DNA from: Kumtagia ephedrae
Lineage (GTDB): Bacteria > Pseudomonadota > Alphaproteobacteria > Rhizobiales > Rhizobiaceae
Assembly: GCF_003012745.1 (NCBI RefSeq)
Contig: NZ_PXYK01000007.1
Span: forward strand, 169,077 to 233,076
DNA: 64,000 bases
Reading direction: 5' to 3'
Position 1 is the stretch's first letter. Each line of letters begins with the position of its first letter. This document shows, piece after piece, positions 6,898 to 17,300 of the stretch. The notes below the pieces were generated by a model that did not search any database, was not told the DNA's origin, and saw only the letters and a program-made list of their open reading frames with translations. A program made the translations under genes and the position numbers.

Positions 6898-9237
6898 TCA
6901 AGCCACCGAAAAATCCAGGTTCGTCATAGCCAGGCCGGCGTCGGCGACGGCGAACAGGACACCGCCGCCGGCCGCGTCACCGTTGAAGTCGTAATAAACC
7001 TCGCCCGTGTCCATCTCGTAGATGATGCGGTCGCTGGCGTCCTCGGCGAGACCATCGTCATTGGCGCGGAAGGCGGCGGCGGCCAGCGTGCCCGGCGTCA
7101 GCGCCGTGAAGATCGCGTCGGACAGGAGGAAGCGGTCGTCGGCCACGATGAAGTCGATGATGGTGTCGACATTGCCGCCCCCCAGCGCCGTGGCGAAGAC
7201 GAAGGTGTCGTCGCCGCCGAAGCCGCGCAGCGTGTCGGCCCCGCCTTTGCCCTCCAGCCGGTTGTCGCCGGCATTGCCGACGATTTCCTGCGCGATCTCA
7301 TTGCCGGTGAGCCATATGTCCGAGGTCCCGCCGGAGCCGTTGGTGGTCATGATCTCGACACGGACGTCCGCGTCGAGCGTGTAGCTGACGGCGGCGACGA
7401 CCCGGTCGGCGGCACCTTGCACCGCGCTCTCCTCGATCACGTCGGCGGAATTGAACACGCGGTAGGTGTCGTCGCCATCGAGCCCGCGCAGCGTGTCGGC
7501 CGCGCCCTTGCCGCCGTCATGCAGGATATTGTCGCCGGCATTGCCGATGATCTCCTGGGCCAGCACGTTGCCGGTGAGGTTTATATCGGCCAGCCCTGCC
7601 GATGAGGTCGTGCCCAGGATTTCGACCTGCACGCCGGCGCCGAGCGCATAGTCCACCGCCGCCGCGACCTTGTCGGCCGTGCCCTGCGACACGCCTTCGG
7701 AAACCGTCGTGGCGGAATTGTAGACGAGATAGGTGTCGTTGCCGGCAAACCCCTTCATCGCGTCGGCGGCGCCGCCGCCATCCTTCAGCGTATTGCCGGC
7801 CGCATTGCCCTCGATCGCCTGCGCGAAGGTGTTGCCGGTCAGGTCGATCGCCGCCATACCGGTCGAGCCGTTGGTGGTGAGGCGCTCGATCGAGGCCCCT
7901 GCAGTCAGTTGATAGCTGGTCGTGGCGATGACGCGGTCCTCGCCACTACCGATGATCTCGTCGATGACGTCGCCGGCCTGGCCGACGCGGAAGACATCGT
8001 CACCCTTTCCCCCGGCCATGGTGTCGTTGCCGTCCTTGCCGTCGATGGTGTCGTTTTCGACCGTGCCTATGATGATCTCGCCGGCATTGGTGCCGTTGAC
8101 CTTGATGATGTCCGTGCCGTTCGTCCAGTTCGAGAAGGCCAGGCCTGCGAGGTCGAACAGGCCGGCGCCGGTGCGGTCGACGGTGAGCGTGTCCACCGCG
8201 GCGCTGCCGGTGACCTTGTCGAAATCGATGATCGCCTCGGAGCCGAACCGCGCGCTGCTGACGCCGGACTGGTAGGTGAGTTGCTCGACGCCGTTGAACA
8301 CCACCTCGAAGAAGTCGATCGCGCCGGCGTCGGCGAGTTGCACGGTGTCGGTGCCGGCGGCGCCGATCACCCCCTCCGCCTCGCCCTTCACCAGGTCGCT
8401 GCCGGCGCGGTAGACGAACTTGTCGGCGCCGTCGTTGCCAAACAGGAGATCGGTGCCGCCGCCGCCCTCCAGCGTGTCGCCGGCGGAGCCGCCATTGATC
8501 GTGTCGTCCTCGCTTGATCCGACGAGGTCGTTGGCGACGAAGATTTCGCCCTCGATCGAGATCGTCTGGTCGGGCCTGCCCCAGGTCAGAAAACTGACGC
8601 CGCTCAGGTCGGTATCGGCACCCTCCACGACGACCACATTCTGCTCGGACTTGGTGCCGATGACCTGCTTGATCGCATCGGCGCCTAACTGGTCGTCATT
8701 GAAGGTGGCGGTGATGATCTGCGCGAACTGCACCTGCTCGACGTCGACGATCGTGGTCCCGGTGAAATCGTAGTCGGCAACCTGGGTGAGCAGCAGCCCG
8801 TCGGTGCCGTCGCCGCCGTCGAAGATCGAGCCCGCCACCGCTCCGAACGGAAGCCGCAGGATGTCGTTGCCGCCATAGGCGAACAGCTTGTCGATGCCGC
8901 CGCCATTGTTGAGCGCGCCGATCTGGTCCTTGCCGTCGGTGCCGTGGATCTCGTCGTTGCCCACCGTCCCGAATATCTGGACCTGGTCGAAGCCCGTCCA
9001 GTTCGACAGCGTCCAGTCCTTGGCCGAAAAGAAACCGGCCGCGGACATGTCGACCCGCAGGAAATTGTTGCCGGCGCCGCCGGTCAGCGTGACGGTCTCG
9101 GAGACCTGCCCGCCGCCGAACTGGCTGCTGTCGAAGGTGGCGGAGATCGAGATGTCGTCGCCATAGACGATCTCGTCGATGTCGACGAGGTCGTCGGCCG
9201 AGAAGTCGGTGGAAACATCTACGTTGAGCGTGGGCAT
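6898..9237 (-). CDS. RTX-type calcium-binding secreted protein 1
   Basis: A 779-residue acidic protein with many glycine/aspartate nonapeptides (GGxGxDxLx), such as GGSAGDTLEGGGGTDLLFGN. Known RTX proteins fold as calcium-filled beta-rolls outside the cell after type I secretion. The C-terminal third holds copies of an 89-residue module with ITGNAGDNIL-like and GNDTYxVYNS cores, shared with the other four RTX genes here. A cap region (about 670-779) ends TNLDFSVA, the likely type I secretion signal. AAGGAGG lies 5 bases before the ATG. No enzyme domain is recognised; the N-terminal 300 residues are beta-rich. Confidence 0.85.
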   Translation of the reverse strand: MPTLNVDVSTDFSADDLVDIDEIVYGDDISISATFDSSQFGGGQVSETVTLTGGAGNNFLRVDMSAAGFFSAKDWTLSNWTGFDQVQIFGTVGNDEIHGTDGKDQIGALNNGGGIDKLFAYGGNDILRLPFGAVAGSIFDGGDGTDGLLLTQVADYDFTGTTIVDVEQVQFAQIITATFNDDQLGADAIKQVIGTKSEQNVVVVEGADTDLSGVSFLTWGRPDQTISIEGEIFVANDLVGSSEDDTINGGSAGDTLEGGGGTDLLFGNDGADKFVYRAGSDLVKGEAEGVIGAAGTDTVQLADAGAIDFFEVVFNGVEQLTYQSGVSSARFGSEAIIDFDKVTGSAAVDTLTVDRTGAGLFDLAGLAFSNWTNGTDIIKVNGTNAGEIIIGTVENDTIDGKDGNDTMAGGKGDDVFRVGQAGDVIDEIIGSGEDRVIATTSYQLTAGASIERLTTNGSTGMAAIDLTGNTFAQAIEGNAAGNTLKDGGGAADAMKGFAGNDTYLVYNSATTVSEGVSQGTADKVAAAVDYALGAGVQVEILGTTSSAGLADINLTGNVLAQEIIGNAGDNILHDGGKGAADTLRGLDGDDTYRVFNSADVIEESAVQGAADRVVAAVSYTLDADVRVEIMTTNGSGGTSDIWLTGNEIAQEIVGNAGDNRLEGKGGADTLRGFGGDDTFVFATALGGGNVDTIIDFIVADDRFLLSDAIFTALTPGTLAAAAFRANDDGLAEDASDRIIYEMDTGEVYYDFNGDAAGGGVLFAVADAGLAMTNLDFSVA

Positions 9238-9930
9238 GATTCCTCCTTGAAATGAGACGTCATTTCAATGCGAAGATGTCTGCCCCGTCGGAAGGTCGGA
9301 CGCGCGGGACGCGTCCAGAATTGTCAAAGCCTGCAGCCGGCCCCTAATGTGGGCTCAGGACAATCTTGCAGGCAACATGCTTCCAGATGTTTGCACTATA
9401 CTCGCACAAGGCCCGCAAAGCCAGCCGCGACAACAAACACGCTGTATTTTACCGTCCTGTCACCCCTGTGACTATCGCCATATCGCCCAATTCTCGTCAC
9501 GGCGTCGGGCGGCCGCTCGCCGGCTGTCGCCGACCCGGCAATTCACATTTTGGCGGCGGCGTTTACGCAAACGATCGGACGGCCCGGCAAGCGCCTGTTG
9601 GGGCACCGAGTGCGGCGCATGGCCGGGCCGCCGACGCTGCGATTGTGACGCGGGCCCTATGACGGCGCCAGTCGGCATATGCCGACTGCCTGCCTTGGCT
9701 CGCGTCACCGCAGCTCCTGGTCCCGACGTCCGGTGCCGGCTTCGAAGGGCCGGTCCCGGGCGGCGGGTTGTTCCCGCAAGGCGCATACCGCAGTGGCGGC
9801 ACGCCTGTTCACGGCATGAATTGAGGACGGCGGGAGGAAGCGGGCCGATCACCTCATCGTCGGTTGCGGGCTTCCGGCCGGGCGCACGGTAGTCTTTCCA
9901 CCGCGCGCCGCCGCCCTATCTTAGTCGGCT
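9238..9930. other. Intergenic region upstream of RTX gene 1
   Basis: About 690 bases with no convincing gene. On the minus strand TATAGT (9395-9400) preceded at 17 bases by TGGCTT (9418-9423) is a weak promoter candidate for the RTX gene. A perfect short palindrome, GTCAC-CCCT-GTGAC, lies at 9459-9472 and could be an operator. Short open frames here have no protein-like composition. Confidence 0.4.
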
Positions 9931-10149
9931 ATGAAAGATCTGCCGGCCGACATCGACGCCGATGCCGTCATCACAATCGGGCGCTATCTCGACGACCACG
10001 GCCGCTCGGCGCCGGTGTCGCTCGGCATCGCCATCCCGGAGGTCCGCGCGCTCGTCAGCACCCGGCTCTCCAACAAGGCGATCGAGGAGCTGCTCGTCCA
10101 GATGGCGGCGACACGCGGCATGGCGGTCCTGCTCGACAATCACGGTTGA
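9931..10149 (+). CDS. Small hypothetical protein
   Basis: A 72-residue frame starting MKDLPADIDADAVITIGRY. Composition is like a real soluble alpha/beta protein, with helix-like stretches (SNKAIEELLVQMAATRG). No family is recognised. No clear ribosome-binding site is visible, which lowers confidence. It is convergent with RTX gene 2, whose stop is about 50 bases away. Confidence 0.5.
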   Translation: MKDLPADIDADAVITIGRYLDDHGRSAPVSLGIAIPEVRALVSTRLSNKAIEELLVQMAATRGMAVLLDNHG

Positions 10150-10198
10150 CTGTGCGGTCCCGGCCGGAACACGTCCGGCCGGGACCTGATGGTTTTGC

Positions 10199-12922
10199 CT
10201 ATGCGATGCTGAAGTCCGCATTGGTCAGGCTGAGGCCGGTATCGAGTTTTGCGAACAGCACGCTGGCGCCGGCGCCATTGCCGTCGGCGTCGTAGTACAG
10301 CTCGCCCGTGTCGGTCTCGTAGACGATGCGGTCGCTGGCGTCCGCCGCAAGACCCGTCGTGTTCGCCCGGAAGGCGGCAGCGGCAAGCGTGCCGGGGGCG
10401 TTGAGGACGGTGAAGACCGCGTTCTCCAGCTCGATCGTGTCGGCCGCCGCGTTGAAATCGACGATGGTGTCGACATTGCCGGCACCCAGCGCCGAGGAAA
10501 ACACGAAGGTGTCGGCACCGCCGCCACCTTGCAGAGTGTCGATGCCACCCTTGCCGTCGATGCGGTTCACCCCTGCATTGCCGGTGATCGTCTGCGCGAT
10601 TTCGTTCCCGGTAAGATCGATGCTCGCCTTGCCGGCCGAACCGTTGGTCTGCACGATCTCGACATGGACGCCGGCGCCGAGCTTGTAGTCGACCGCCGTG
10701 ACGACCTTGTCGGCGCTGCCCTGCGAGGCAGCCTCGACGATGAGGTCGCCGGAGTTGAAGATGCGATAGGTGTCGTTGCCGCCAAGCCCCTTCATGGTGT
10801 CCGCCGAGCCAGCGCCGCCATCGTGCAGGATGTTGTCGCCGGCATTGCCGGTGATCTCCTGCTTCAACGCGTTGCCGGTGAGGTCGATCGCCGCCTTGCC
10901 GGCAGAGCCGTTGGTCGTCATGATTTCGACTTCCACGCCGGCACCGAGCTTGTAGTCGACCGCGGCGGCGACCTTGTCGGCGGTGCCTTGCCCGGCGGCC
11001 TCGGCGATGAGGTCGCCGGAATTGTAGACGCGGTAGGTGTCGTTGCCGCCAAGCCCCTTCATGGTATCCGCCGCGCCGGCGCCGCCGTCATGCAGGATGT
11101 TGTCGCCGGCATTGCCGGTGATCGTCTGCGCCAGCGCATTGCCGGTCAGGTCGATCGCCGCCTTGCCTGCGTTGGAGGTGGTCGAGAGGATCTCGACCTC
11201 GACGCCGGCCCCGAGCACGAAATCCACCGCCGCCGCGACCTTGTCGGCGCTGCCCTTGCCGGCCTCTTCGAGAACCACGGTGCCGGCGGCATAGACCAGA
11301 TAGGTGTCGTTGCCGTCGAGCCCCTGCAGCGTGTCGGCCGCGCCGCCGCCGTCCTTCAGCAGGTTGACGCCGTTGTTGCCGTAAATCTCCTGCGACAGCG
11401 CGTTTCCGGCCAGGTCGATCGCCAGGGTGCCCTTGTAGTTGGCCGTGCTCAGAGTCTCGACGTCATCGTCGGCCGCGAGCGCGAAGCTGTCCCTGGCCGC
11501 CACCAGATCGGTGCCGTTCCCGGCTGTTTCGATGATCACGTCGCCGGTGCCATCGACAAAGTACCGGTCGTCGCCGCTGCCGCCATCCAGCGTGTCGTTG
11601 CCCTCGCCGCCGTCCAGCCGGTCGTTACCACCCTCGCCGATGAGCGTGTCGTCACCGCCGTTGCCGTTGATCTGGTCGTCGCCTCCCTGGCCGTCATACA
11701 CATCGTTGCCCAAATGGCCGAAGATGTTGTCGACCAGCTCGTCGCCGGTGAAGACCGTGTCGGAAGCCAGCCCCGCCGTCGTGGTGCGCACGATCTCCGT
11801 CACGGTCGAGCTGATCCGGCCGCTGCTGGAGTCGGCCGTGTTGTCCTGCCACACCGTCATGAACTTGCCGGCGAGCAGGCCGGCGATGGAAGGATCCGTA
11901 TCGGAGCCGCCCGAAACGTTGAGCGTGAACTCGTCGGTCACCGGCGTGCCGTCCGGCATGAACACCCGCGCCAGCACGTCGTTGTCGATGATGTCGAAAT
12001 TCTTGCGCCAGGTCACCGCGATGAAGCCGTTTTCGAGCATCGTGACGTCGGGCTCGGATTCGTACTGGCTGGACGGCGCGTTGACGCGGATGAAGCCGGT
12101 GATGCCGTCGCCGTTGCCGTCGAACACTTTCAGCGTGATCGCCAGATTGCCGGCATCGTCCGATCCCCAGCCGCTGTCCGTATAGACGACCGCCCAGTTG
12201 CCGCCCTCCAGTCCGACCACCTTGGAGGCGGTGTTGTCGCCGAAGCTGTCGATGACGAAGTCGTTGACCTTGGTCGTCCCGTCGGCATTGTAGATGCGGG
12301 CATGCAGCACCTGATCGGACGGAGCGGTGTCGGTATAGGTCACGACGTAGCCGCCGGTGCTCAGGCCCGCCACGGCCCCCAGGCCCTGGTTTCCCGGCAG
12401 GGCGGCATTCACCTGGAAGAAGCCGCCGTCGAGAATGCCGGTGCCGGCGAAACGCCCTTGCATCACGTTGCCGCCTTGGGTGAAGGTCATGACGACCTCG
12501 CCATTGTCGAGGGCGGTCAGCTTCAGGTCGGTGAAGTCGGTGCCGGTATAGAACGTCAGCTCGTCAGGATATTGTTGGCCATTGATGTCGTAGAGGCGCG
12601 CCTTGATCCCGGCATCGTTGTCGCCCTCGTCCTTCCAGGCGACCAGGACGGTGCCGTTGGTGAGCTGGATCACCTGCGGCTGGCCGGCTGCCTCGGTGGC
12701 GCCGTCATGCGGTATCCTGTAGTTGCCGATGAGATTGTGGTCGGCATCGTAGAAATCGACCAGGATCTGGCCGCCCGCGGCGCCGCTGTTGTTGTAGGCG
12801 ACGACGGAGTTGCCGTTCGTCAGACCCGTGATGTGCGGGGCGAACTGGTTGCCGGCTTCGAAGCTGTTCGCCTGGAACTCGGCTTCGACGACCGAGCGGC
12901 TGTAGTTGGTGCTAAAGGCCAT
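10199..12922 (-). CDS. RTX-type calcium-binding secreted protein 2 with propeller-like N-terminus
   Basis: A 907-residue protein. Roughly residues 20-390 hold repeated beta-strand units with cores such as NGTVLVAWKDEGD, GGYVVTYTDT, GNWAVVYTDSGW and NGFIAVTWRKN, each followed by an ARxxxxDG-type strand. This suggests a beta-propeller. Then come RTX nonapeptides (GGDDQINGNGGDDTLIGEGG), three copies of the shared 89-residue module and the common C-terminal cap ending TNADFSIA. The start at 12922 has GAAGGA 8 bases upstream. It is divergent from the AraC-type regulator at 13267. No catalytic domain seen; adhesion or matrix binding are possible but unproven roles. Confidence 0.85.
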   Translation of the reverse strand: MAFSTNYSRSVVEAEFQANSFEAGNQFAPHITGLTNGNSVVAYNNSGAAGGQILVDFYDADHNLIGNYRIPHDGATEAAGQPQVIQLTNGTVLVAWKDEGDNDAGIKARLYDINGQQYPDELTFYTGTDFTDLKLTALDNGEVVMTFTQGGNVMQGRFAGTGILDGGFFQVNAALPGNQGLGAVAGLSTGGYVVTYTDTAPSDQVLHARIYNADGTTKVNDFVIDSFGDNTASKVVGLEGGNWAVVYTDSGWGSDDAGNLAITLKVFDGNGDGITGFIRVNAPSSQYESEPDVTMLENGFIAVTWRKNFDIIDNDVLARVFMPDGTPVTDEFTLNVSGGSDTDPSIAGLLAGKFMTVWQDNTADSSSGRISSTVTEIVRTTTAGLASDTVFTGDELVDNIFGHLGNDVYDGQGGDDQINGNGGDDTLIGEGGNDRLDGGEGNDTLDGGSGDDRYFVDGTGDVIIETAGNGTDLVAARDSFALAADDDVETLSTANYKGTLAIDLAGNALSQEIYGNNGVNLLKDGGGAADTLQGLDGNDTYLVYAAGTVVLEEAGKGSADKVAAAVDFVLGAGVEVEILSTTSNAGKAAIDLTGNALAQTITGNAGDNILHDGGAGAADTMKGLGGNDTYRVYNSGDLIAEAAGQGTADKVAAAVDYKLGAGVEVEIMTTNGSAGKAAIDLTGNALKQEITGNAGDNILHDGGAGSADTMKGLGGNDTYRIFNSGDLIVEAASQGSADKVVTAVDYKLGAGVHVEIVQTNGSAGKASIDLTGNEIAQTITGNAGVNRIDGKGGIDTLQGGGGADTFVFSSALGAGNVDTIVDFNAAADTIELENAVFTVLNAPGTLAAAAFRANTTGLAADASDRIVYETDTGELYYDADGNGAGASVLFAKLDTGLSLTNADFSIA

Positions 12923-13266
12923 TGGTGCATTCCTTCTGACAATAGGGTTCCCGCCGCGGCCGTGTGGCGCGGGGATGGATTTTCCTGATGGATGTGCGAA
13001 GGTTTCAGCCGGTCTGCCGCGCAGCCTCAGCGGGGGTGGCGGCGCCGGAAGTCCTTTCGCGATTTTCGGCGCCAGATAGACGACGCCCCCAGCCTCGTCT
13101 TGCACCCACGGGCACCGGGCTTGACCGTGGGGGAACTCGTGTCAGCCAGGCGCGAAAAAGATCGTGTTTCCTATGAGATGAGCGCGGCTGTCGCGGTCGC
13201 TGCGTATTGTTCGTGCTCCGCCGCGTCGGCGGTGCCGCCCTCCTCACAGCCGAAAGAACCCCGTTC
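12923..13266. other. Divergent intergenic region between RTX gene 2 and the AraC regulator
   Basis: About 340 bases with no gene. Both neighbours are transcribed away from it, so it should hold both promoters and perhaps the regulator's binding site. I do not see a clear -35/-10 pair or a strong inverted repeat. Confidence 0.4.
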
Positions 13267-14241
13267 ATGACCGACAAGGTCGTGCTCTCGACCCACGACA
13301 TGCCGGCGCAGCTCGATGACCTGGCCCGCTTCCGGACCTGGCACGACATGTATGTGGCGGCCTATTGCGAGTTCGACCTCAGCCGCGTCGGCGAAACGCC
13401 CTTTGCCGCGACGACGGAAGCCCGGCAGATCGGCGGCGTCAACGTGGCCGAGACGACCGCCGCGGTCGAGCGGCTGGTGCGCGACCGGCGCCAGGTCGCG
13501 ACCGCCGTGCGTTCCAATTTCTGCCTCGCCTTCAGCCGCAACAATTCTCCCATCGTCCAGGCGCAGCTCGGCCGCGAGACCGTCCATCGCCTCGACAGCC
13601 CGGTGCTGGTGACGGAGAGCGAGACCGGCGACATCCGCCAGCCGGGCGGTTTCGATTTCTTCCTCATCGACCTGCCCGCCAAGCTGCTGCTGGAGCGCGT
13701 GGCGCATGCCTTCGATCTGGTGTCGCAGCCGCTCGACGCGGCTCCACAGGCCTCGGCGCACCTCAAGCGCTACCTTGCCATCCTGCCGCAACTGGCGGCG
13801 GACAAGGCGGAATCGGCGCTGACCACCCATGTCGAATCGACCCTGATCGACCTGGTGTCGCTTGTCCTGGGGGCCAACGGCGATTCGGCCGAGCTGGCGC
13901 GGATGCGCGGCCTGCGTGCCGCCCGGCTGGAGGAGATTTTTGCCCTGATCCGCAAGCACTATGCCGATCCCGAGTTCTCGACGGCGCATGTGGCGCGCCG
14001 GCTCGGTCTGACGCCGCGCTACGTCAACGATCTCCTGCAGGAGACCGGCACCGGATTTTCCGAGCGTGTCACCGAACTGCGGCTGCAGGCGGCGCGAAAG
14101 ATGCTGGCCGACCGCGGCAAGGACCGGCTGAAGGTCATCGACATCGCCTACGCCGTCGGCTTCAACGAGGTGTCCTACTTCAACCGCCGCTTCCGCCAGC
14201 GCTTTGGCGAGAAGCCGACGGAAGTGCGCGGCGACGGCTGA
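13267..14241 (+). CDS. AraC-family transcriptional regulator
   Basis: A 324-residue protein. The C-terminal ~110 residues form two helix-turn-helix motifs typical of AraC/XylS (HVARRLGLTPRYVNDLLQET, then the second HTH ending with the signature VIDIAYAVGFNEVSYFNRRF). The N-terminal ~200 residues resemble the AraC-binding-like (NphR/FeaR-type) sensor domain. The ligand is unknown. The ATG at 13267 is preferred over a TTG at 13207. It is divergent from RTX gene 2 and flanked by RTX gene 3, so local regulation of the RTX genes is a reasonable guess only. Confidence 0.9.
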   Translation: MTDKVVLSTHDMPAQLDDLARFRTWHDMYVAAYCEFDLSRVGETPFAATTEARQIGGVNVAETTAAVERLVRDRRQVATAVRSNFCLAFSRNNSPIVQAQLGRETVHRLDSPVLVTESETGDIRQPGGFDFFLIDLPAKLLLERVAHAFDLVSQPLDAAPQASAHLKRYLAILPQLAADKAESALTTHVESTLIDLVSLVLGANGDSAELARMRGLRAARLEEIFALIRKHYADPEFSTAHVARRLGLTPRYVNDLLQETGTGFSERVTELRLQAARKMLADRGKDRLKVIDIAYAVGFNEVSYFNRRFRQRFGEKPTEVRGDG

Positions 14242-14324
14242 CCGATTTCGTCCATACCGGAGATGCGGACGGGCGGCCCAATGACGTGGAATGGCGCTTT
14301 TGTCGCCGTCCGCCGAGGCCTGGC

Positions 14325-17300
14325 TCAGGCGACGGAAAAATCGGCGCTGGTGAGGGCTAGCCCGGCCGTGATCGTGGCGAAATGGATGCCGGCCGCGGTG
14401 CCGGTGCCGTCCGCGTCGTAGAAGATGCTTCCCGTATCGGTCCGGTAGACGATGCGGTCGTCGGCGTCCCCGGCAAGCCCGGTGGCGTTGGCAAGGAAGG
14501 CGGCCGCGGCGAGCGCGCCTTGCGCCAGTGCGGCAAAGATCGACGCCGACAGAAGAAGAACGTCCTCGCCGACGCCGAAATCGGTGATCGTATCGACATT
14601 GTCGGACCCGAGCGCGCTGGCGAAGACGAAGCTGTCGGCGCCGCCGAGCCCGCTCAGCCGGTCCGTCCCGCCCTGCCCCTCCAGCCGGTTGTCGCCGGCA
14701 TTGCCGTAGATCCGCTGGCCGAGCTCGTTGCCGGTCAGGTCGATTGCCGCGCGCCCGGCCGCCGAGATGGTGGTCATCACCTCGACATCGGCGCCGGCGC
14801 CGAGCGCATAATCCACCGCCGTGGCCACACGGTCGGTGCCCCGTCCGGCCACCTCGACGATCGTGGTCGCCGCGGAACGGACGATATAGGTGTCGTCGCC
14901 CAGGAACCCGCTGAGCACATCGCCTGCCCCACCGCCGTCCCCCAGAACATTGTCGCCGGCATTGCCGGTGATCGCCTGCGCAAGCTCGTTGCCGGTGAGT
15001 TTGACGGCCGCCGTGCCGCCTGCCGACAGGGTGCTCATCGCCTCGACATGGACGCCGGCCGCCAGCGCATAGTCGACCGCCGCGGCGACCTTGTCGGAAG
15101 CGCCCTGGGCGGCGCCCTCGACGATGGTCGTGCCCGAAGTGTAGATGCGATAGGTGTCGTTGCCGGAAAGGCCGCGCAGGTGATCGGCGGCGCCGGCGCC
15201 GTCGGTCAGCACGTTGTCGCCGGCATTGCCGACGATCTCCTGCGCGAAGCCGTTGCCGGTCAGGTCGATGGCGGCGGTGCCGACTGAACCGTTGGTAGTC
15301 AGGCGCTCGACATGCACGCCGGCGCCGAGCCTGTAGTCGACTGCCGCCATCACCCGGTCGGCCTCGCCCTGCGCCGCGCCCTCGGCAATGAGGTCGGCGG
15401 CGTTGAAGACCCGGTAGACGTCGTTGCCGCCGAGCCCTTTCATGACGTCCGCGGCGCCCTTGCCGCCGTCATGCAGCACATTGTCTCCGGCATTGCCGAT
15501 GATCGTCTGGGCCAGCCTGTTGCCGGTGAGATCGAGGGCCGTCAGGCTGCCATTCGCGGTGGTGCGCAGCGTCTCCACCGCGGAGCCCGCGGCAAGCGTG
15601 TAGTCGATGTTGGCGGCGACCAGGTCGGTGCCCTGCCCCGCCTTCTCGAAGGAGCCGTCACCCGCGCCGTTCACGTAATAAATGTCGTTGCCGCGTCCGC
15701 CGTGCAGGGCGTTGTCGGCGCTATTGCCGAAGATGACGTCGTCGCCGTCGCCGGTCACCGCGTTCTCGATCACCGTTCCGGCGGCGATCTCGATGAATTG
15801 CCCGCCCTCCAGCGTCGAAAACGCGCCTTCCCGCAGATCGAGGCGGATGTCGCCGCGTACCGCCGCCATGTTCAGCCAGTCGAGACCGGCATCGCCGTCG
15901 TCGACGAGCCGGCGCGCCGGATCGAGCGCGGCCATCGCCGAAAACTCGTCGGTGAAGTGGTAGACGTCGTCGGCGCCTTCGGCGCGGCCGTGGATGCGGA
16001 ACTGGACGTCAGTGAGTTGGCCCGACGGTCCGCCGGCTCGCGAGACCCGGATCGACCAGTCGCCTTCCGCCGCGACGTTGCGCAGTCCCTCGACGCTGAA
16101 CCGCCAGATCACGTCGGCATAGGTGATCGACGGCGTGTCGTAATAAAGCAGCGGATGGACGCTGCCGTCGGGCGCGATCAGTTCGGCGCTCAGCACCGGG
16201 AAAGTGGAATTGACGAAGCGCAGTGTGACGTCGACCTGCTCGACCACCAGGTCCGAGGTCAGCGACAGCGTATAGATGGCGGGCTGCTCGGTGATCGCCA
16301 GGTTCGCCTTGCCCGACAGGTCGACGAAACTCTCGTTCGTGGAGGTGCGGGGCGCGCCGAACAAACCCCAGGCCTCGGCCATGCGCACCGCGTTGGAGCC
16401 GTTGACTACGCCGTAGCCGTAGTTGACGTGGTAATGCAGGCCGCCGCCGTTCCAGCTGTCGGCGCCGTTCACCACCCAGGTGCCGTTCTCGAATCCGGTG
16501 CTTGCAGCGCCGATGGCGCTTCCCGTATGGGTGGCCGACAGCGCAAGTATGTCGCGCACGTCGGGCCAGCCGAGAGTTTCGTTCGCCTCCAGCATGAGCG
16601 CCGCGACGCCGGACACGACGGGCGCTGCCCCGGAGGTGCCGCCGAACTGGTTGGTGTAGTCGTTGTCGCCGCCGCCGTTCCAGTTCCATCCCTCTTCGCC
16701 GAGGATGTCGACAGTGACCATGTTGTAGCCGGCCGGTGCCGAGACCAGGACATTGGCGCCGTGGTTGGAATAGTCGGCCGCCAGACCGTCCTCCGTCACC
16801 GATCCCACCACGACCACGTGCCGCGAGACGTTCAGCCCGATGCTCTGGGCGTTCCAGTAGTCGTTGCCGGCCCCCTTGACGACAATCGTCCCGAGCCCAC
16901 CGCGGCCGTTCTCGGCTAGATCTTCCCAGATGCCGGCGATCTGAAAATCGACGGTGTCGGGGCGGATGACGTTGTGGCTGTAGTAAAAGGACGACCGGAA
17001 ACTCCAACTGTTGTTGACCACGTCGAGCAGCGCGCCCTGGGCCAGCGCCGCATACAGGCCGGTCAGCGTGCCCATGTTGACGTAGAGCGGCGTGGCGGGG
17101 TTGAAGATGTCGAAGCCGGTCAGGCTGGCGCCGGGCGCCACGCCTACCGAGCCCTTGCCGTCCAGCGCCGCGGCGATGACGCCGGCGACATGCGTGCCGT
17201 GCTCGGTGCCGTGCGGGTTGCCGTCCTTGGCCGGGCCGGTATAGGCGGCGTCATAGACCGTGCCCTCGAAGACGAGATGCTTGGTCGCGTCATAGTTCGC

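Noticed and set aside
10529..12988. Long open frame of over 800 codons antisense to RTX gene 2
   Set aside because: It mirrors the Gly/Asp codon pattern of the RTX gene; its translation is Asp/Val/Ala/Gly low-complexity without any domain. High G+C keeps the opposite frame open.
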